From contig CAMAVR010000020.1 of the NCBI GenBank assembly GCA_945861885.1, forward strand, positions 1 through 51,945: a stretch of DNA of 51,945 bases, written 5' to 3'. Made by a program: the position numbers and the translations under genes. The notes below the pieces were generated by a model. That model made no database searches. It was not told the DNA's origin and saw only the letters and a program-made list of their open reading frames with translations. Positions 35,334 through 44,854 of the stretch are shown here, piece after piece; the stretch's first letter is position 1, and the number at the start of each line of letters is the position of its first letter. This stretch comes from Nannocystis exedens (GTDB taxonomy: Bacteria > Myxococcota_A > Polyangia > Polyangiales > Polyangiaceae).

Positions 35334-36617
35334 CTACTGGTTCATCGATTCGAGGAACTCCTGATTCGATTCGGTTCGCTTGAGTTTGTCGAGTAAAAAC
35401 TCCATCGAGTCGATCACATTCAGAGGATGTAGGAGCTGGCGGAGCAGCCAGACGCGCTGGAGCGCCCAATCCGGGAGCAGCAGCTCTTCTTTGCGGGTCG
35501 CGCTCTTGTTGATGTCGATGCAGGGGAAAATGCGCTTTTCCATCAACTTACGGTCGAGATGGACTTCGCTGTTCCCCGTCCCTTTGAACTCTTCGAAAAT
35601 CACTTCGTCCATGCGCGAACCGGTATCAATAAGCGCGGTTGCGATGATCGTCAGAGAACCACCCTCTTCAACGTTTCGCGCCGCTCCAAAGAACCGCTTT
35701 GGCTTATGAAGCGCGTTCGAATCGACACCGCCTGACAAAATCTTCCCGCTTGGCGGGACGATCGTGTTGTAAGCGCGCGCGAGCCGCGTAATCGAATCGA
35801 GCAGAATCACGACGTCTTGCTTGTGCTCAACGAGCCGCTTCGCCTTCTCGATCACCATTTCGGCGACCTGCACGTGACGTGTTGGCGGCTCGTCGAATGT
35901 CGACGAAATAACTTCACCTTTGACGGTGCGCTGCATATCGGTGACCTCTTCGGGTCGCTCGTCGATCAGCAGAACAATGAGATGCGCATTCGGGTGATTC
36001 GTCGAGATTGAATTTGCGATGCTCTGAAGGAGCACTGTTTTACCGGCCCGTGGCGGCGAGACGATCAGGCAACGCTGCCCCATCCCGATAGGGACGATCA
36101 TGTCGAGAACCTGCGTAGACATGTTACGCGATGGCTTGCTTGCCGGGCCGCCGATTTTGTGGCCGTTCGTCGTCTCGAGCTGAAAGCGCTTTTGCGGATA
36201 GAGCGCCGTCAAGTTGTCGAAAAGAATCTTGTCGCGCGCCACTTCCGGCGCTCCGCCATTAATCACATCGACTTTTGTCAGCGCGAAATAACGCTCGCTC
36301 TCTTTCGGTGGACGAATCGTCCCGATTACCGAATCGCCGGTACGCAAATTGAAACGCCGAATCTGAGACGGCGACACATAAATATCGTCAGGACCTGGTA
36401 GATAATTGTAATCGGGCGCGCGCAAAAACCCGAAGCCATCAGGTAGGCACTCGAGCACTCCGTCGGCCTGAACCGCCCCGTCTTTCGAAGCTAAACGCTG
36501 AAGAATGGCGAAAGTTAGGTCCTGCTTTCGCATGCCGGCCCCGCCTTCAATCGCGAGATCCCGCGCCATCGACACGAGTTCAGGCATCGATTTCGTCTTC
36601 AATTCACGCAGTTGCAT
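35334..36617 (-). CDS. rho: Transcription termination factor Rho
   Basis: A hexameric RNA-dependent ATPase that ends transcription of untranslated RNA. 427 residues. The Rho N-terminal domain ([19 protein letters not shown]) leads to a cold-shock-type RNA-binding domain ([22 protein letters not shown], 61-82). The ATPase has Walker A SPPRAGKT (187-194) and Walker [17 protein letters not shown], with the Q/R-loop region [28 protein letters not shown] start with AGGAG at about 36621-36627. Two terminator-like hairpins lie between rplQ and this gene, the nearer one in the probable leader. Confidence 0.98.
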   Translation of the reverse strand: MQLRELKTKSMPELVSMARDLAIEGGAGMRKQDLTFAILQRLASKDGAVQADGVLECLPDGFGFLRAPDYNYLPGPDDIYVSPSQIRRFNLRTGDSVIGTIRPPKESERYFALTKVDVINGGAPEVARDKILFDNLTALYPQKRFQLETTNGHKIGGPASKPSRNMSTQVLDMIVPIGMGQRCLIVSPPRAGKTVLLQSIANSISTNHPNAHLIVLLIDERPEEVTDMQRTVKGEVISSTFDEPPTRHVQVAEMVIEKAKRLVEHKQDVVILLDSITRLARAYNTIVPPSGKILSGGVDSNALHKPKRFFGAARNVEEGGSLTIIATALIDTGSRMDEVIFEEFKGTGNSEVHLDRKLMEKRIFPCIDINKSATRKEELLLPDWALQRVWLLRQLLHPLNVIDSMEFLLDKLKRTESNQEFLESMNQ

Positions 36618-36633
36618 TCACGCTCCTGTAGGT

Positions 36634-36659
36634 AAAAAAAGGCCGCAAGTTCGCGGACC
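36634..36659 (-). terminator. Terminator-like hairpin in the rho leader
   Basis: On the - strand GGTCCGC pairs with GCGGCC (one bulged base) around loop GAACTT, followed by seven T at 36640-36634. It ends 7 nt before the rho ribosome site. If the rho promoter lies upstream of 36660, this would act as an attenuator. Confidence 0.6.
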
Positions 36660-36706
36660 GAGCCGGCCGTCGGGTGACGGGGTCGTTAGATAGCGCCAAT
36701 TCGAGC

Positions 36707-36737
36707 AAAAAAAAGGCACCGATTCATTCGGCGCCTT
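36707..36737 (-). terminator. Intrinsic terminator of the ribosomal supercluster
   Basis: On the - strand AAGGCGCCGA pairs with TCGGTGCCTT over 10 bp with a 5-nt loop, followed by eight T (36714-36707). It lies about 30 nt past the rplQ stop. Confidence 0.9.
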
Positions 36738-36769
36738 CTTCTTTTCGATTCAACCGCTGGGCAGCAGCA

Positions 36770-37231
36770 CTAGGTGGCGCTTGCGCCCCCGACAAATTCG
36801 ATGAGCGACATCGGCGCGTTGTCTCCGCGTCGTGGCCCTACTTTGATGATGCGCGTGTATCCGCCCGAACGCCCCTGAAAGCGCTTCGCCAAGTCGACGA
36901 ACACTTTCTCGACGAGGTCGACTTCAACTTCGGCTCCGCCTGCTTCCGTACGTGTCCCCATCGGAGCGATGTACGCAGCGACTTGCTGAAGCGCTGCATT
37001 GCGGCGACTGCGATCGGCTAGCGAAAGCTCAGCCTGCGGCGTGTACGCCAGCTTGCCGAGGCGAATCGCCTTGGTGATCAAGCGCTCAACAACGCGGCGG
37101 AGCTCCTTTGCCTTCGCATCCGTTGTCTGAATGCGTTCATGCAGCACAAGATTCGCCGCGAGGTTACGAAACATCGCGCGACGATGACTCGAATTTCTAT
37201 CAAACTTCCGACCTGCGTTTCCGTGCCGCAT
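36770..37231 (-). CDS. rplQ: 50S ribosomal protein L17
   Basis: 153 residues from ATG 37231, the family start (MRHGNAGRKFDRNSSHRRAMFRN). A TTG-started frame to 37240 adds three residues but lacks support, while GAAGG lies just before 37231. L17 lines the peptide exit tunnel. The C-terminal third (about 115-153) is a Gly/Arg-rich extension ending in EFVGGASAT. Last gene of the supercluster, 62 nt after rpoA, with a GC-rich palindrome between them. Confidence 0.96.
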   Translation of the reverse strand: MRHGNAGRKFDRNSSHRRAMFRNLAANLVLHERIQTTDAKAKELRRVVERLITKAIRLGKLAYTPQAELSLADRSRRNAALQQVAAYIAPMGTRTEAGGAEVEVDLVEKVFVDLAKRFQGRSGGYTRIIKVGPRRGDNAPMSLIEFVGGASAT

Positions 37232-37268
37232 GACCTTCAATCCCTTCCAAACAACATATCTTCTATAG

Positions 37269-37290
37269 GGCGGGGGTTTCGTCCCCCGCC
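37269..37290. repeat. GC-rich palindrome P3
   Basis: GGCGGGGG (37269-37276) and CCCCCGCC (37283-37290) form a perfect 8-bp stem with a 6-nt loop, in the rpoA-rplQ gap. It is close in sequence to two palindromes at 39185-39245, including the flanking TAGG on the left. Confidence 0.85.
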
Positions 37291-37293
37291 GGC

Positions 37294-38313
37294 TTAATTC
37301 TGCGCTTGTTGCGCCTTCCAGCGCTCAAGCATCATTGGCCAATTGTCGATCTTCATGCCAAGCGACAGCCCCATGTTTGCGAGAATCTCTTTGATTTCTT
37401 TGAGGCTCTTGCGACCAAAGTTTTTCGTCTTTAGCATGTCCTGCTCCGTGCGCTGAACAAGCTCGCCGATGAGGGCGATGTTCGCGTTTTGGAGGCAGTT
37501 TGCCGAACGGACGCTCAACTCGAGTTCGTCGACCGATCGGAACAAGTTTTCATTCAGCGGCTCGTCGTCGCCACCGACTGGGAGGTACGCCGTCTCTTCG
37601 GCCTCTTCGAAGTTGATGAAGATCGAGACCTGCTCTTTTAGGATCTTCGCCGCGTATGCGACGGCGTCCTGCGGAGTGACCGACCCGTTGGTCCACACTT
37701 CGAGAATGAGCTTGTCGTAGTCGGTCATTTGCCCGACACGAGCGTTCGTCACGGTGTAGTTCACTTTTCGCACCGGTGAGAACAGCGCGTCGATCGGAAT
37801 TGTACCGATCGGCATCGCCGAGCTCTTGTTTCGCTCCGCTGGAACGTAACCTCGGCCGACGTTGACCGTCAGCTCCATCGACAGCGGACCTTTTTTATCG
37901 AGCGTTGCGACAAGGTGATCCGGATTCAGCACTTGAAGGCCATCGACAAGCTGGATGTCACGCCCGCAGACCGTTCCTGGGCCCTCTTTATCGATTCGAA
38001 CCATGTACGTCCGGGCTTGCGCCGCCTTCAGGACGACCTCTTTGAGGTTCAGAATCATGTCGGTGACATCTTCGACGACGTCACTCACCGCGGTAAATTC
38101 GTGAAGTGCGCCATCGAGCCGAAGCGCGGTGACAGCCGCCCCTTGGAGCGACGAGAGAAGAACGCGCCTCAGCGAATTGCCGAGCGTGATCCCGTAGCCG
38201 CGCTCGAGCGGTTCGCAGGTGAACTTGCCGTAAAACTCGGTCAGCGTTTCGGACTCAACGTGAATCCCGCGTGGACGAATGAGATCGCGCCAATTTCGAG
38301 TAACAATATTCAA
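37294..38313 (-). CDS. rpoA: RNA polymerase alpha subunit
   Basis: 339 residues. The N-terminal domain (about 1-235) dimerises and scaffolds beta and beta'; family segments are [23 protein letters not shown] and the conserved insertion around [10 protein letters not shown]. The C-terminal domain (about 250-320; [30 protein letters not shown]) contacts UP elements and activators. The start codon is TTG at 38313, 7 nt after AGGAGCG; no better ATG exists. It is separated from rpsD by 143 nt that include a terminator-like hairpin. Confidence 0.98.
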   Translation of the reverse strand: MNIVTRNWRDLIRPRGIHVESETLTEFYGKFTCEPLERGYGITLGNSLRRVLLSSLQGAAVTALRLDGALHEFTAVSDVVEDVTDMILNLKEVVLKAAQARTYMVRIDKEGPGTVCGRDIQLVDGLQVLNPDHLVATLDKKGPLSMELTVNVGRGYVPAERNKSSAMPIGTIPIDALFSPVRKVNYTVTNARVGQMTDYDKLILEVWTNGSVTPQDAVAYAAKILKEQVSIFINFEEAEETAYLPVGGDDEPLNENLFRSVDELELSVRSANCLQNANIALIGELVQRTEQDMLKTKNFGRKSLKEIKEILANMGLSLGMKIDNWPMMLERWKAQQAQN

Positions 38314-38418
38314 CGAAACGCTCCTTTTTTACAATCACCTACGCGGCGATCCCGATTGGCCTTTGAACCCGCTCTCCGGCTAACCCGTCACCTGCCCGTA
38401 CACACACTTTCAAAACGC

Positions 38419-38448
38419 AAAAATCGGCCAACGCTAGGCGCTGGCCGA
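38419..38448 (-). terminator. Intrinsic terminator between rpsD and rpoA
   Basis: On the - strand TCGGCCAGCGC pairs with GCGTTGGCCGA (one G-T) around a 3-nt loop, followed by five T. It begins about 10 nt past the rpsD stop. A T-rich stretch on the other side could also make it work in the opposite direction. Confidence 0.8.
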
Positions 38449-38456
38449 CTTTTCTA

Positions 38457-39086
38457 CTAACGGCTGTAATATTCGACGACGTACTGCTCACGAATCGCCG
38501 GCTCGTTCAACTCATCGCGAACTGCCTGGCCTTTGAACACGCCACCAAAATTTGCTTTGTCGATTTCGATCCACGAGAGCGCGGCACGCTTGTCGACTTG
38601 CGCCAACGCGGCTGCGATCGCCGGCATTTTGCGGCTCGCTTCGTTCACTTCAACGCGGTCGCCTGCTTTGAGCAGGTAGCTGGGGATATTGACCCGCTTG
38701 CCGTTGACGAGAATGTGATTGTGCTTCGTGATCTGACGCCCTTCGGCGCGCGTGCTCGCGAGGCCGAGGCGATAGACGACGTTGTCCAAACGCGACTCGA
38801 GAAGGCCGAGCATCTGCTCGCCGGTGCGCCCCTTGCGTCGCGCAGCGTCGAAGTAATAGCGTCGGAACTGCTTCTCGACGATCCCGTAGACGCGGCGAAC
38901 CTTCTGCTTTTCGCGCAAACGGAGCGCGTATTCAGAAAGCTTGATGCGCGCCTGCCCGTGCTGACCCGGTGGGTACGAACGACGGGTGAACGAGCACTTC
39001 TCGGTGTAGCAGCGTTCGCCCTTCAAAAAGAGCTTGAGCCCTTCGCGGCGACACAATCGACAAACTGGTCCAATATACCTAGCCAT
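38457..39086 (-). CDS. rpsD: 30S ribosomal protein S4
   Basis: 209 residues. A primary 16S-binding protein and, in many bacteria, the translational repressor of the alpha operon. The zinc-binding form: Cys9, Cys12, Cys26 and Cys31 in PVCRLCRREG and GERCYTEKCSF. The S4 RNA-binding domain follows at about 95-160 (LDNVVYRLGLASTRAEGRQI, HILVNGKRVNIPSYLLKAGD). Placed between rpsK and rpoA as usual, but with 166 bp of palindrome-rich spacer upstream. Confidence 0.97.
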   Translation of the reverse strand: MARYIGPVCRLCRREGLKLFLKGERCYTEKCSFTRRSYPPGQHGQARIKLSEYALRLREKQKVRRVYGIVEKQFRRYYFDAARRKGRTGEQMLGLLESRLDNVVYRLGLASTRAEGRQITKHNHILVNGKRVNIPSYLLKAGDRVEVNEASRKMPAIAAALAQVDKRAALSWIEIDKANFGGVFKGQAVRDELNEPAIREQYVVEYYSR

Positions 39087-39184
39087 CTAACAATCCATTT
39101 CTTCGCAGATTGCGAAAAAACCGGTTTACGCGCTATGCGCTTCGTCCCGGAATTGGCGGGGGGTCTCCCCGTCCTTGCACATTC

Positions 39185-39205
39185 GGCGGGGGACGAGCCC
39201 CCGCC
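39185..39205. repeat. GC-rich palindrome P1
   Basis: GGCGGGGG (39185-39192) and CCCCCGCC (39198-39205) form a perfect 8-bp stem with a 5-nt loop, in the rpsK-rpsD gap. Its flank CTAC is complementary to the GTAG flank of P2, so P1 and P2 form a head-to-head pair. Confidence 0.85.
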
Positions 39206-39224
39206 CTACCATTCCATTTCGTAG

Positions 39225-39245
39225 GGCGGGGGCTTGCCCCCCGCC
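39225..39245. repeat. GC-rich palindrome P2
   Basis: GGCGGGGG (39225-39232) and CCCCCGCC (39238-39245) with a CTTGC loop. P2 is nearly the reverse complement of P1, 20 bp away, and has the same orientation and flank as P3 at 37269. A partial fourth copy (GGCGGGGGG, TCT, CCCCG) lies at 39155-39171. Confidence 0.85.
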
Positions 39246-39252
39246 GTTCCAC

Positions 39253-39660
39253 TTAAACTCGGCGGCGCTTCGGAGCGCGGCAGCCGTTATGCGGTACCGG
39301 CGTTACGTCACGAATGATCGTGACGCGGAAGCCGGCCGTCTGCAGAGCACGGAGCGCGCTTTCACGCCCGCCGCCTGGCCCTTTGACGAACACTGCGACC
39401 GATCGCATTCCGTGTTCCATTGCGCGTCGTGCCGCTTCTTCGGCAGCAAGCTGCGCTGCGAATGGCGTGCTCTTACGCGAGCCTTTGAAGCCACGGGAGC
39501 CGGCGCTCGACCACGCCACGGTGTTGCCGTTCACGTCGGTGATCGTCACAACCGTGTTGTTAAACGTCGACTGAATATGCGCGATACCCGACGCAATATT
39601 CTTCTTGACCTTCTTTTTCGGTGCCTTCCCTTTTGGTGCACCGGTTTTCGCAGTCGCCAT
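39253..39660 (-). CDS. rpsK: 30S ribosomal protein S11
   Basis: 135 residues. Part of the 30S platform near the Shine-Dalgarno helix. Core segments: [38 protein letters not shown], and the conserved end [15 protein letters not shown]. The first 20 residues are a Lys/Ala-rich tail. Between rpsM and rpsD in the canonical order. Confidence 0.97.
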   Translation of the reverse strand: MATAKTGAPKGKAPKKKVKKNIASGIAHIQSTFNNTVVTITDVNGNTVAWSSAGSRGFKGSRKSTPFAAQLAAEEAARRAMEHGMRSVAVFVKGPGGGRESALRALQTAGFRVTIIRDVTPVPHNGCRAPKRRRV

Positions 39661-39729
39661 CTTTACTCCGCGCCCTTCATAAACTTACTACGACTAATTT
39701 CGCTCGCGCCGCCTGCAGTAGCCTTTAGA

Positions 39730-40110
39730 TCAAGCGCCCGGCTTCCGCGCTCGCGCTGCCGCCCCTTTGCGCGGCCCTTTTCGTGTGCGCGCGTTGGTGT
39801 GCGTGCGCTGCCCGTGAACCGGAAGGCCACGGCGATGTCGCAGACCGCGGTAGCAGCCGAGGTCCATCAAGCGCTTGATGTTCATCTGAACTTCGCGGCG
39901 CAAGTCGCCTTCGACTTTGTAATCAGCTTCGAGAAGGTCGCGGATCTTTTTGATCTCAGTCTCGGTCAGCTCCTCGGTCTTCTTCGTCGGGGCGATGCCC
40001 GTCTGCTCGCAAATCTTGCGCGCGAGAGCGTGACCGATCCCGTACAAATACGGGAGCGAGTATGCGATGTGCTTATGTCGTGGGAGGTCTACACCTGCGA
40101 TGCGTGCCAT
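39730..40110 (-). CDS. rpsM: 30S ribosomal protein S13
   Basis: 126 residues. S13 in the 30S head contacts the P-site tRNA and 50[20 protein letters not shown], the helix-two-turn-helix region, and the basic end [19 protein letters not shown] are all present. 23 nt downstream of rpmJ. Confidence 0.97.
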   Translation of the reverse strand: MARIAGVDLPRHKHIAYSLPYLYGIGHALARKICEQTGIAPTKKTEELTETEIKKIRDLLEADYKVEGDLRREVQMNIKRLMDLGCYRGLRHRRGLPVHGQRTHTNARTRKGPRKGAAARARKPGA

Positions 40111-40133
40111 TCTTCTTATTCCTAATAAAAGGG

Positions 40134-40250
40134 CTATGAGCCTTGGCGCTGCTTATGGCGCGGGTTGTCACAGATAATGCGCACAACGCCTTTGCGTCGC
40201 ACCACTTTGCACTTGTCACAAACTTTCTTTACCGACGGTCGCACCTTCAT
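40134..40250 (-). CDS. rpmJ: 50S ribosomal protein L36
   Basis: 38 residues, read by eye: starts [20 protein letters not shown] and ends RHKQRQGS. The zinc ligands Cys11, Cys14, Cys27 and His32 are intact, so this is the zinc-type L36. It lies between infA (67 nt upstream) and rpsM, its normal position. Confidence 0.97.
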   Translation of the reverse strand: MKVRPSVKKVCDKCKVVRRKGVVRIICDNPRHKQRQGS

Positions 40251-40317
40251 TGCCGACTCCAACTCAATTCTGAACTAATCAATTGCTCAACTCGCCCCCA
40301 GTCGGAGCCAGCTTTTG

Positions 40318-40566
40318 TTATTTGTGCCGATATGTTATTCGGCCTCTGCTCGGGTCGTACGGGCTGACCTCTGCAGTTACCCGGTCGCCGGGGAGAATTC
40401 TGATATAAAATTGCCGCATGCGCCCGCTGATTGTGGCCAAAACGACCAAGCCATTGTCGCATTTAACGCGAAACATCGCATTTGGGAGCGCCTCTTGGAC
40501 CACTCCATCGAACTCGAGCTTGTCCCCCTTGGGCTCTTTTTCTTTTCGCTCACGACGTTCAGCCAT
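40318..40566 (-). CDS. infA: Translation initiation factor IF-1
   Basis: 82 residues, about 10 more than usual. The OB-fold core is complete: [48 protein letters not shown]. The N-terminal extra stretch ([15 protein letters not shown]) is strongly charged. Its ATG overlaps the adk TAA by one base. The map gene often found between adk and infA is absent. Confidence 0.95.
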   Translation of the reverse strand: MAERRERKEKEPKGDKLEFDGVVQEALPNAMFRVKCDNGLVVLATISGRMRQFYIRILPGDRVTAEVSPYDPSRGRITYRHK

Positions 40567-41225
40567 TAACCCGCCAATTCCTTGCCGTCTTCTTTGCTCC
40601 TGCTGCCCAAAACCGCGCGGATACGTGCTGTAACTTCGTCCACGCCCCCTTCGCCGCTGACCCGCTTTAAAATCCCCCGCTTTTGATAATACGGGAGAAG
40701 CTCGCTGGTCATCGCCACATAGGTCTTCAAACGCTGACGGACAACCTCTTCGGCGTCATCCGGTCGGCACTCAAGATCCGCACCTGGGGGGGCTGGCTTA
40801 TACTTCAGGTGATAGATTTGTCCAGTCTTTTTATCGATCCGGCGGAGCGTGGCTCGCTCGATCAACAGATGTTCCGGCACTTCGATCGCCACGGCGGCAT
40901 CGAGAGCGAAGCCGGCCGTCTGTAGTAAATCGTCGAGCGCTTCAGCCTGAGGGACAGTGCGAGGGAACCCGTCAAACAAGAAACCGCGCGCGGCATCCGG
41001 CTCCGCAATCCTGTCTCGAATTAAGTCGATGACGACTGAGTCAGGGACGAGCCCCCCGGCGTTCATCTGCTGAGCGAGACTAGGCGGCAACTTCCCGCTC
41101 ACCTTTGCGGAACGGAGCATGTCGCCCGTCGCTATATGAGGGATTCGCCACCCCTCGCAAAGCGCTTTTGCCTGGGTACCTTTTCCGGCCCCTGGGGGTC
41201 CTAAAAATACCAGCCGCATGCTCAT
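40566..41225 (-). CDS. adk: Adenylate kinase
   Basis: 219 residues. Interconverts AMP, ADP and ATP. P-loop [10 protein letters not shown] (9-18), the NMP-binding ATGDMLRSA, and [15 protein letters not shown] are all clear. The long-form LID (about 125-160; [20 protein letters not shown]) lacks the four-Cys zinc site. Start at ATG 41225 or 41219. In the usual secY-adk-infA order, 27 nt after secY. Confidence 0.97.
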   Translation of the reverse strand: MSMRLVFLGPPGAGKGTQAKALCEGWRIPHIATGDMLRSAKVSGKLPPSLAQQMNAGGLVPDSVVIDLIRDRIAEPDAARGFLFDGFPRTVPQAEALDDLLQTAGFALDAAVAIEVPEHLLIERATLRRIDKKTGQIYHLKYKPAPPGADLECRPDDAEEVVRQRLKTYVAMTSELLPYYQKRGILKRVSGEGGVDEVTARIRAVLGSRSKEDGKELAG

Positions 41226-41252
41226 ACACCCTGACCAAAAAGCCGGCGCATT

Positions 41253-42593
41253 TTAGAAGCGCCTTCCGTGGACGCGTGTTGCTCGGCCACCGCCGCCTGA
41301 GAGCCCTTGGTAATTCCGGGTGATCAGGTGAGCTTCGATTTGGTTCACGGTGTCGAGTGCGACGCCGACGACGATCATGATCGACGTGCCGCCCCACTGA
41401 AACGGAACGCGCAGCGCTTGGCTGATGATCGACGGAATGACGCAGACTGCCGCGACATAGAGCGCGCCACCTGCCGTAATTCGCGTTAGCACGTAATCGA
41501 TGTACTCCGCCGTCTGCTTCCCCTGCCGAACGCTTGGGATAAACGCTTGCTGCTTCTTCAAGTTCTCTGCGACATCGACCGCTTGAAACGTCACGGCGGT
41601 GTAGAAGTAACAAAAGAAGACAATGAGAGCGACATAGAACAGGTTAAAAACCCAGTCACCGCGCTGCAAGAAGGCTTGAATCGCCCCCATCCCCGGGATT
41701 TTAAAGTTTGCGAGCGTGGCCGGAAACATCAGAAGCGATGACGCGAAAATCGGCGGAATCGTCCCTGCGGTGTTTACGCGGAGTGGCAAATGCGCGGTCT
41801 GACCGCCGTACACTTTCCGCCCAACTGAGCGTCGCGCGTAGTAAATCGGAATGCGCCTCTGGCCGCGTTCGAAAAAGACGATCGTCGCAACGGTCGCGAG
41901 AATCACTGCCAGAACCGCCGCGAGATTCAGAGGCTGGATGTTCCCCTTGTTCGTCTCGAAGTAACGGAACAGGCCGCGCGGAATCTCGGTTACGATACCG
42001 GCAAAAATGATGAGCGAAATGCCGTTTCCGAGCCCGCGCTCAGTGATCTGCTCGCCGACCCACATAATAAATGCGGTGCCGGTCGTGAGCGTGATCATCG
42101 ACATAATGCGGAAGGCCCAGCCGGCGTGCGTTACGACGTCACCGACGTGCGCACCCTGATTTAGGTCGCCGTTGTTGAGCGCTTCGAGCCCCATCGCGAT
42201 ACCGAAGCTCTGAACGAGTGAGAGCGCGATTGTCGCGTAACGGGTGTACTGGTTAAGCTTTCGCTGCCCAGCTTCGCCCTCTTTTCGCATCTCATCGAGC
42301 GGCTTGAACACCATCGTGAGAAGCTGAAAAATGATGCTCGCGCTGACGTACGGCATAATGCCGAGCGCGAATATCGAGAGATTTCCGAGCGCACCGCCGC
42401 TGAACATATTGAACAGCCCGAGCAGCCCACCGCCCTGCTTCGATACGACTGCCTGCATAACGTTCCGGTCAACGCCCGGTATCGTCACGAAGACGCCGAC
42501 ACGATAGACTGCCAGCATCCCCAGTGTGAAAAGCAGCCGCCTTCGCAGCTCCGGGACTTTGCCGATATTTGCGAACCCGGAAAGGGCGAACAT
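41253..42593 (-). CDS. secY: SecY preprotein translocase subunit
   Basis: 446 residues with ten membrane segments. The channel-forming subunit of the Sec translocon. Family signatures: PYVSASIIFQLL, SIVGN-type region GNGISLIIFAGI, and GTSIMIVVGVALDTVNQIEAHL near the end. A short basic tail (GGGGRATRVHGRRF) closes it. It starts two bases after rplO stops. Confidence 0.97.
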   Translation of the reverse strand: MFALSGFANIGKVPELRRRLLFTLGMLAVYRVGVFVTIPGVDRNVMQAVVSKQGGGLLGLFNMFSGGALGNLSIFALGIMPYVSASIIFQLLTMVFKPLDEMRKEGEAGQRKLNQYTRYATIALSLVQSFGIAMGLEALNNGDLNQGAHVGDVVTHAGWAFRIMSMITLTTGTAFIMWVGEQITERGLGNGISLIIFAGIVTEIPRGLFRYFETNKGNIQPLNLAAVLAVILATVATIVFFERGQRRIPIYYARRSVGRKVYGGQTAHLPLRVNTAGTIPPIFASSLLMFPATLANFKIPGMGAIQAFLQRGDWVFNLFYVALIVFFCYFYTAVTFQAVDVAENLKKQQAFIPSVRQGKQTAEYIDYVLTRITAGGALYVAAVCVIPSIISQALRVPFQWGGTSIMIVVGVALDTVNQIEAHLITRNYQGLSGGGGRATRVHGRRF

Positions 42594-42595
42594 TG

Positions 42596-43057
42596 CTACG
42601 GAGCCGCTTTAGCGTCGAGCACGTTAACCGTGCCGCCCGCTTTTTGAATTTTCGCAGCGGCCGCTTTCGAGAAGGCGTGAGCCGACACCGTTAGCGCTTT
42701 GGTAAGCTCACCGTCACCAAGAATTTTGACGCGGTCGCAAACCCCTTTGATCATCCCGCGGGCGCGCATTGCCGCTTCGTCGACAACCGCCCCGGCGCCA
42801 AATGCTTCGAGCGACGAGAGATTGACTTCGGCGACAACAGCCGGCCTGAACGCGTTAAACCCGCGCTTCGGCAAACGACGCTGGAGAGGCGTCTGCCCCC
42901 CTTCGAAATGCGGCTTAAAACCGCGCGAACGGGCGTACTGCCCTTTTTGCCCGCGCCCAGCCGTCTTGCCTAGACCCGAACCGACACCTCGGCCGACACG
43001 GGTTTTGGGGCGGTTCGCGCCTTCAGGCTTCGCCAAATTGCTTAGAATATCAGCCAT
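42596..43057 (-). CDS. rplO: 50S ribosomal protein L15
   Basis: 153 residues. Late-assembly protein of the 50S. Gly/Arg-rich N-terminus (RVGRGVGSGLGKTAGRGQKGQ), GFKPHFEGGQTPLQRRLPKRGF, and the C-terminal KALTVSAHAFSKAAAAKI. Overlaps the rpmD end by 8 nt. Confidence 0.96.
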   Translation of the reverse strand: MADILSNLAKPEGANRPKTRVGRGVGSGLGKTAGRGQKGQYARSRGFKPHFEGGQTPLQRRLPKRGFNAFRPAVVAEVNLSSLEAFGAGAVVDEAAMRARGMIKGVCDRVKILGDGELTKALTVSAHAFSKAAAAKIQKAGGTVNVLDAKAAP

Positions 43058-43238
43058 TGACTTCCTCCACCTTCACCAGGTGCAGTACCTTTTTGATCGC
43101 GCCACGGAACGACGGCGTGTTCGCAACGATAACGTGCGTTCCGATTCGTCGTAGCCCAAGTCCGCGCAACGTCGTTGTCATCCCGGCGCTCTGGCCGATG
43201 GTGCTTTTGAGCTGCGTTACTTTCAGTGCCGGTTTCAT
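43050..43238 (-). CDS. rpmD: 50S ribosomal protein L30
   Basis: 62 residues. [24 protein letters not shown] and [19 protein letters not shown] mark L30. ATGA overlap with rpsE; 8-nt overlap with rplO, so all three are translationally coupled. Confidence 0.95.
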   Translation of the reverse strand: MKPALKVTQLKSTIGQSAGMTTTLRGLGLRRIGTHVIVANTPSFRGAIKKVLHLVKVEEVNG

Positions 43239-43792
43239 ACCACTACTCCTGCGCTCGCTGCCGCTTTATCTCGCGCGCCACGCTCGCGTGGTGCCTCGAT
43301 CACGTCAGAAACCTCTTTGCCGCGCTTGTTCGCGATATCTTGCACGCTTCGCAACTGCTGAAGCGCGTTGACCGTTGCGCGAACGGCGTTGTGCGGGTTC
43401 GCACTGCCGATGCACTTCGTCAAGATATCGTGAATCCCCGCGCTTTCGACGACGGCGCGAACTGCGCCACCGGCGATAACGCCCGTCCCCTGCGAAGCCG
43501 GCTTTAGAAAGACTCGGCCTGCGCCGAACTCACCGGTGACTTCGTGCGGGACAGTGACGCCGTCTAGCGGAACACGGAATATGTTTTTTCGCGCCTGATC
43601 GTTCCCTTTACGGATCGCTTCTGGCACTTCGTTTGCTTTGCCGAGGCCGACACCAACGTGCCCTGCTTCGTCGCCGACAACAATAAGCGCGGAGAACGAG
43701 AAACGGCGACCACCCTTAACCACTTTTGCAACGCGGTTAATGTGAATCACTCGCTCCTTGAGCTTCTCCTCGTCAATTTGCTCCACTGCCAT
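43235..43792 (-). CDS. rpsE: 30S ribosomal protein S5
   Basis: 185 residues. S5 contributes to decoding fidelity and has a double-stranded RNA-binding fold: [30 protein letters not shown], then [22 protein letters not shown] and [16 protein letters not shown]. An Ala-rich tail ends it. Canonical position between rplR and rpmD. Confidence 0.97.
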   Translation of the reverse strand: MAVEQIDEEKLKERVIHINRVAKVVKGGRRFSFSALIVVGDEAGHVGVGLGKANEVPEAIRKGNDQARKNIFRVPLDGVTVPHEVTGEFGAGRVFLKPASQGTGVIAGGAVRAVVESAGIHDILTKCIGSANPHNAVRATVNALQQLRSVQDIANKRGKEVSDVIEAPRERGARDKAAASAGVVV

Positions 43793-43805
43793 CTTGCGCT
43801 CCCAG

Positions 43806-44165
43806 TTAGAACTTCAGCCCCGCCTCGCGGGCGGCGTCTGCGAGCGCTTGAATACGCCCATGGTACAAGTAACCGTTACGGTCGAATACAACTTTATCGA
43901 CCCCTTTTGCGAGAAGCGCTTTCGCGATTGCCGCGCCGACCTTTTTGGCCGCGTCGCTCTTGTTGCACTCGGCTGTCTCACCGCGGACGTCCGCTGAGAG
44001 CGTTGACGCGTGCGCCAACGTGCTGCCGCTTACGTCATCGATGACCTGCGCGTAAATGTGCTTAGCGCTACGGAACACCGTCAGCCGAGGCCGCTCAACG
44101 CTACCGCTTACCCTTCGTCGGATTCGCAGCTTCCTGCGCTCCCGCCCAACTATCTGCATCGCCAT
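43806..44165 (-). CDS. rplR: 50S ribosomal protein L18
   Basis: 119 residues. 5S rRNA-binding protein of the central protuberance. [29 protein letters not shown], and the conserved [25 protein letters not shown] end. ATG at 44165 or 44159. Confidence 0.96.
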   Translation of the reverse strand: MAMQIVGRERRKLRIRRRVSGSVERPRLTVFRSAKHIYAQVIDDVSGSTLAHASTLSADVRGETAECNKSDAAKKVGAAIAKALLAKGVDKVVFDRNGYLYHGRIQALADAAREAGLKF

Positions 44166-44244
44166 CGCACTATATCCTTCGTCTTAGACTTACCGAGCAG
44201 TGGAGCACCGCTCACGTAAAACGCGTTGCCGCGCTCTTTATCAG

Positions 44245-44850
44245 TTACTTGCCGCCCTTGCCTGCTTTACCGGCTTTACGGCGAACCGTTTCACCGAGGT
44301 ACCGCACGCCCTTACCACCGTAAGGCTCCGGCGGCCTAAAACCGCGCAACTTCGCTGCCGTCTGCCCCATAACTTCTTTGTCGGCGCCCGTTAGAACGAC
44401 CAGCGTCCCTTTTGAATCAGGCGGGATTTCAGCTTTGATTCCCGTTGGAATCGGAAAGATTACCGGGTGCGAGAAGCCTAGCGCCAAATTCAGGGTTGTC
44501 CCCTTAATCTCGGCGCGATATCCCGTCCCCACCAGCTGAAGCGACTTTTGGTAGCCGGTTGCGACACCGACAACCATGCCGTTGATTAGCGCGCGCGCCA
44601 ACCCCTGGAAACGAGCACCGTCGCGCCCCGGGATCGTCCCGTTGACAACAACTGTCGCTCCGTCAACTTTGACGTCAACGTTCGGTGTGAGCGCTCGTGA
44701 GAGCTGCCCCTTCGGACCTTTGACTTCAATTTTCCCATCGCGAAGCGTGACCGTGACCCCTTTGGGGATCTCGACCGGTCGCTTCCCAACACGGGAGTTG
44801 CGGATACCCGTTTGCACCGTTGGTTGTTTCTGTGCTTCTTCGGCGCTCAT
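44245..44850 (-). CDS. rplF: 50S ribosomal protein L6
   Basis: 201 residues from ATG 44850, just after the rpsH stop. A longer frame to 44883 overlaps rpsH and is not needed. L6 lies near the factor-binding site. SRVGKRPVEIPKGVTV, VKGPKGQL, the duplicated RNA-binding fold, and the conserved RPPEPYGGKGVRY are present. About 18 extra N-terminal residues (SAEEAQKQPTVQTG) and a Gly/Lys tail flank the core. Confidence 0.95.
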   Translation of the reverse strand: MSAEEAQKQPTVQTGIRNSRVGKRPVEIPKGVTVTLRDGKIEVKGPKGQLSRALTPNVDVKVDGATVVVNGTIPGRDGARFQGLARALINGMVVGVATGYQKSLQLVGTGYRAEIKGTTLNLALGFSHPVIFPIPTGIKAEIPPDSKGTLVVLTGADKEVMGQTAAKLRGFRPPEPYGGKGVRYLGETVRRKAGKAGKGGK

Positions 44851-44854
44851 TGGT

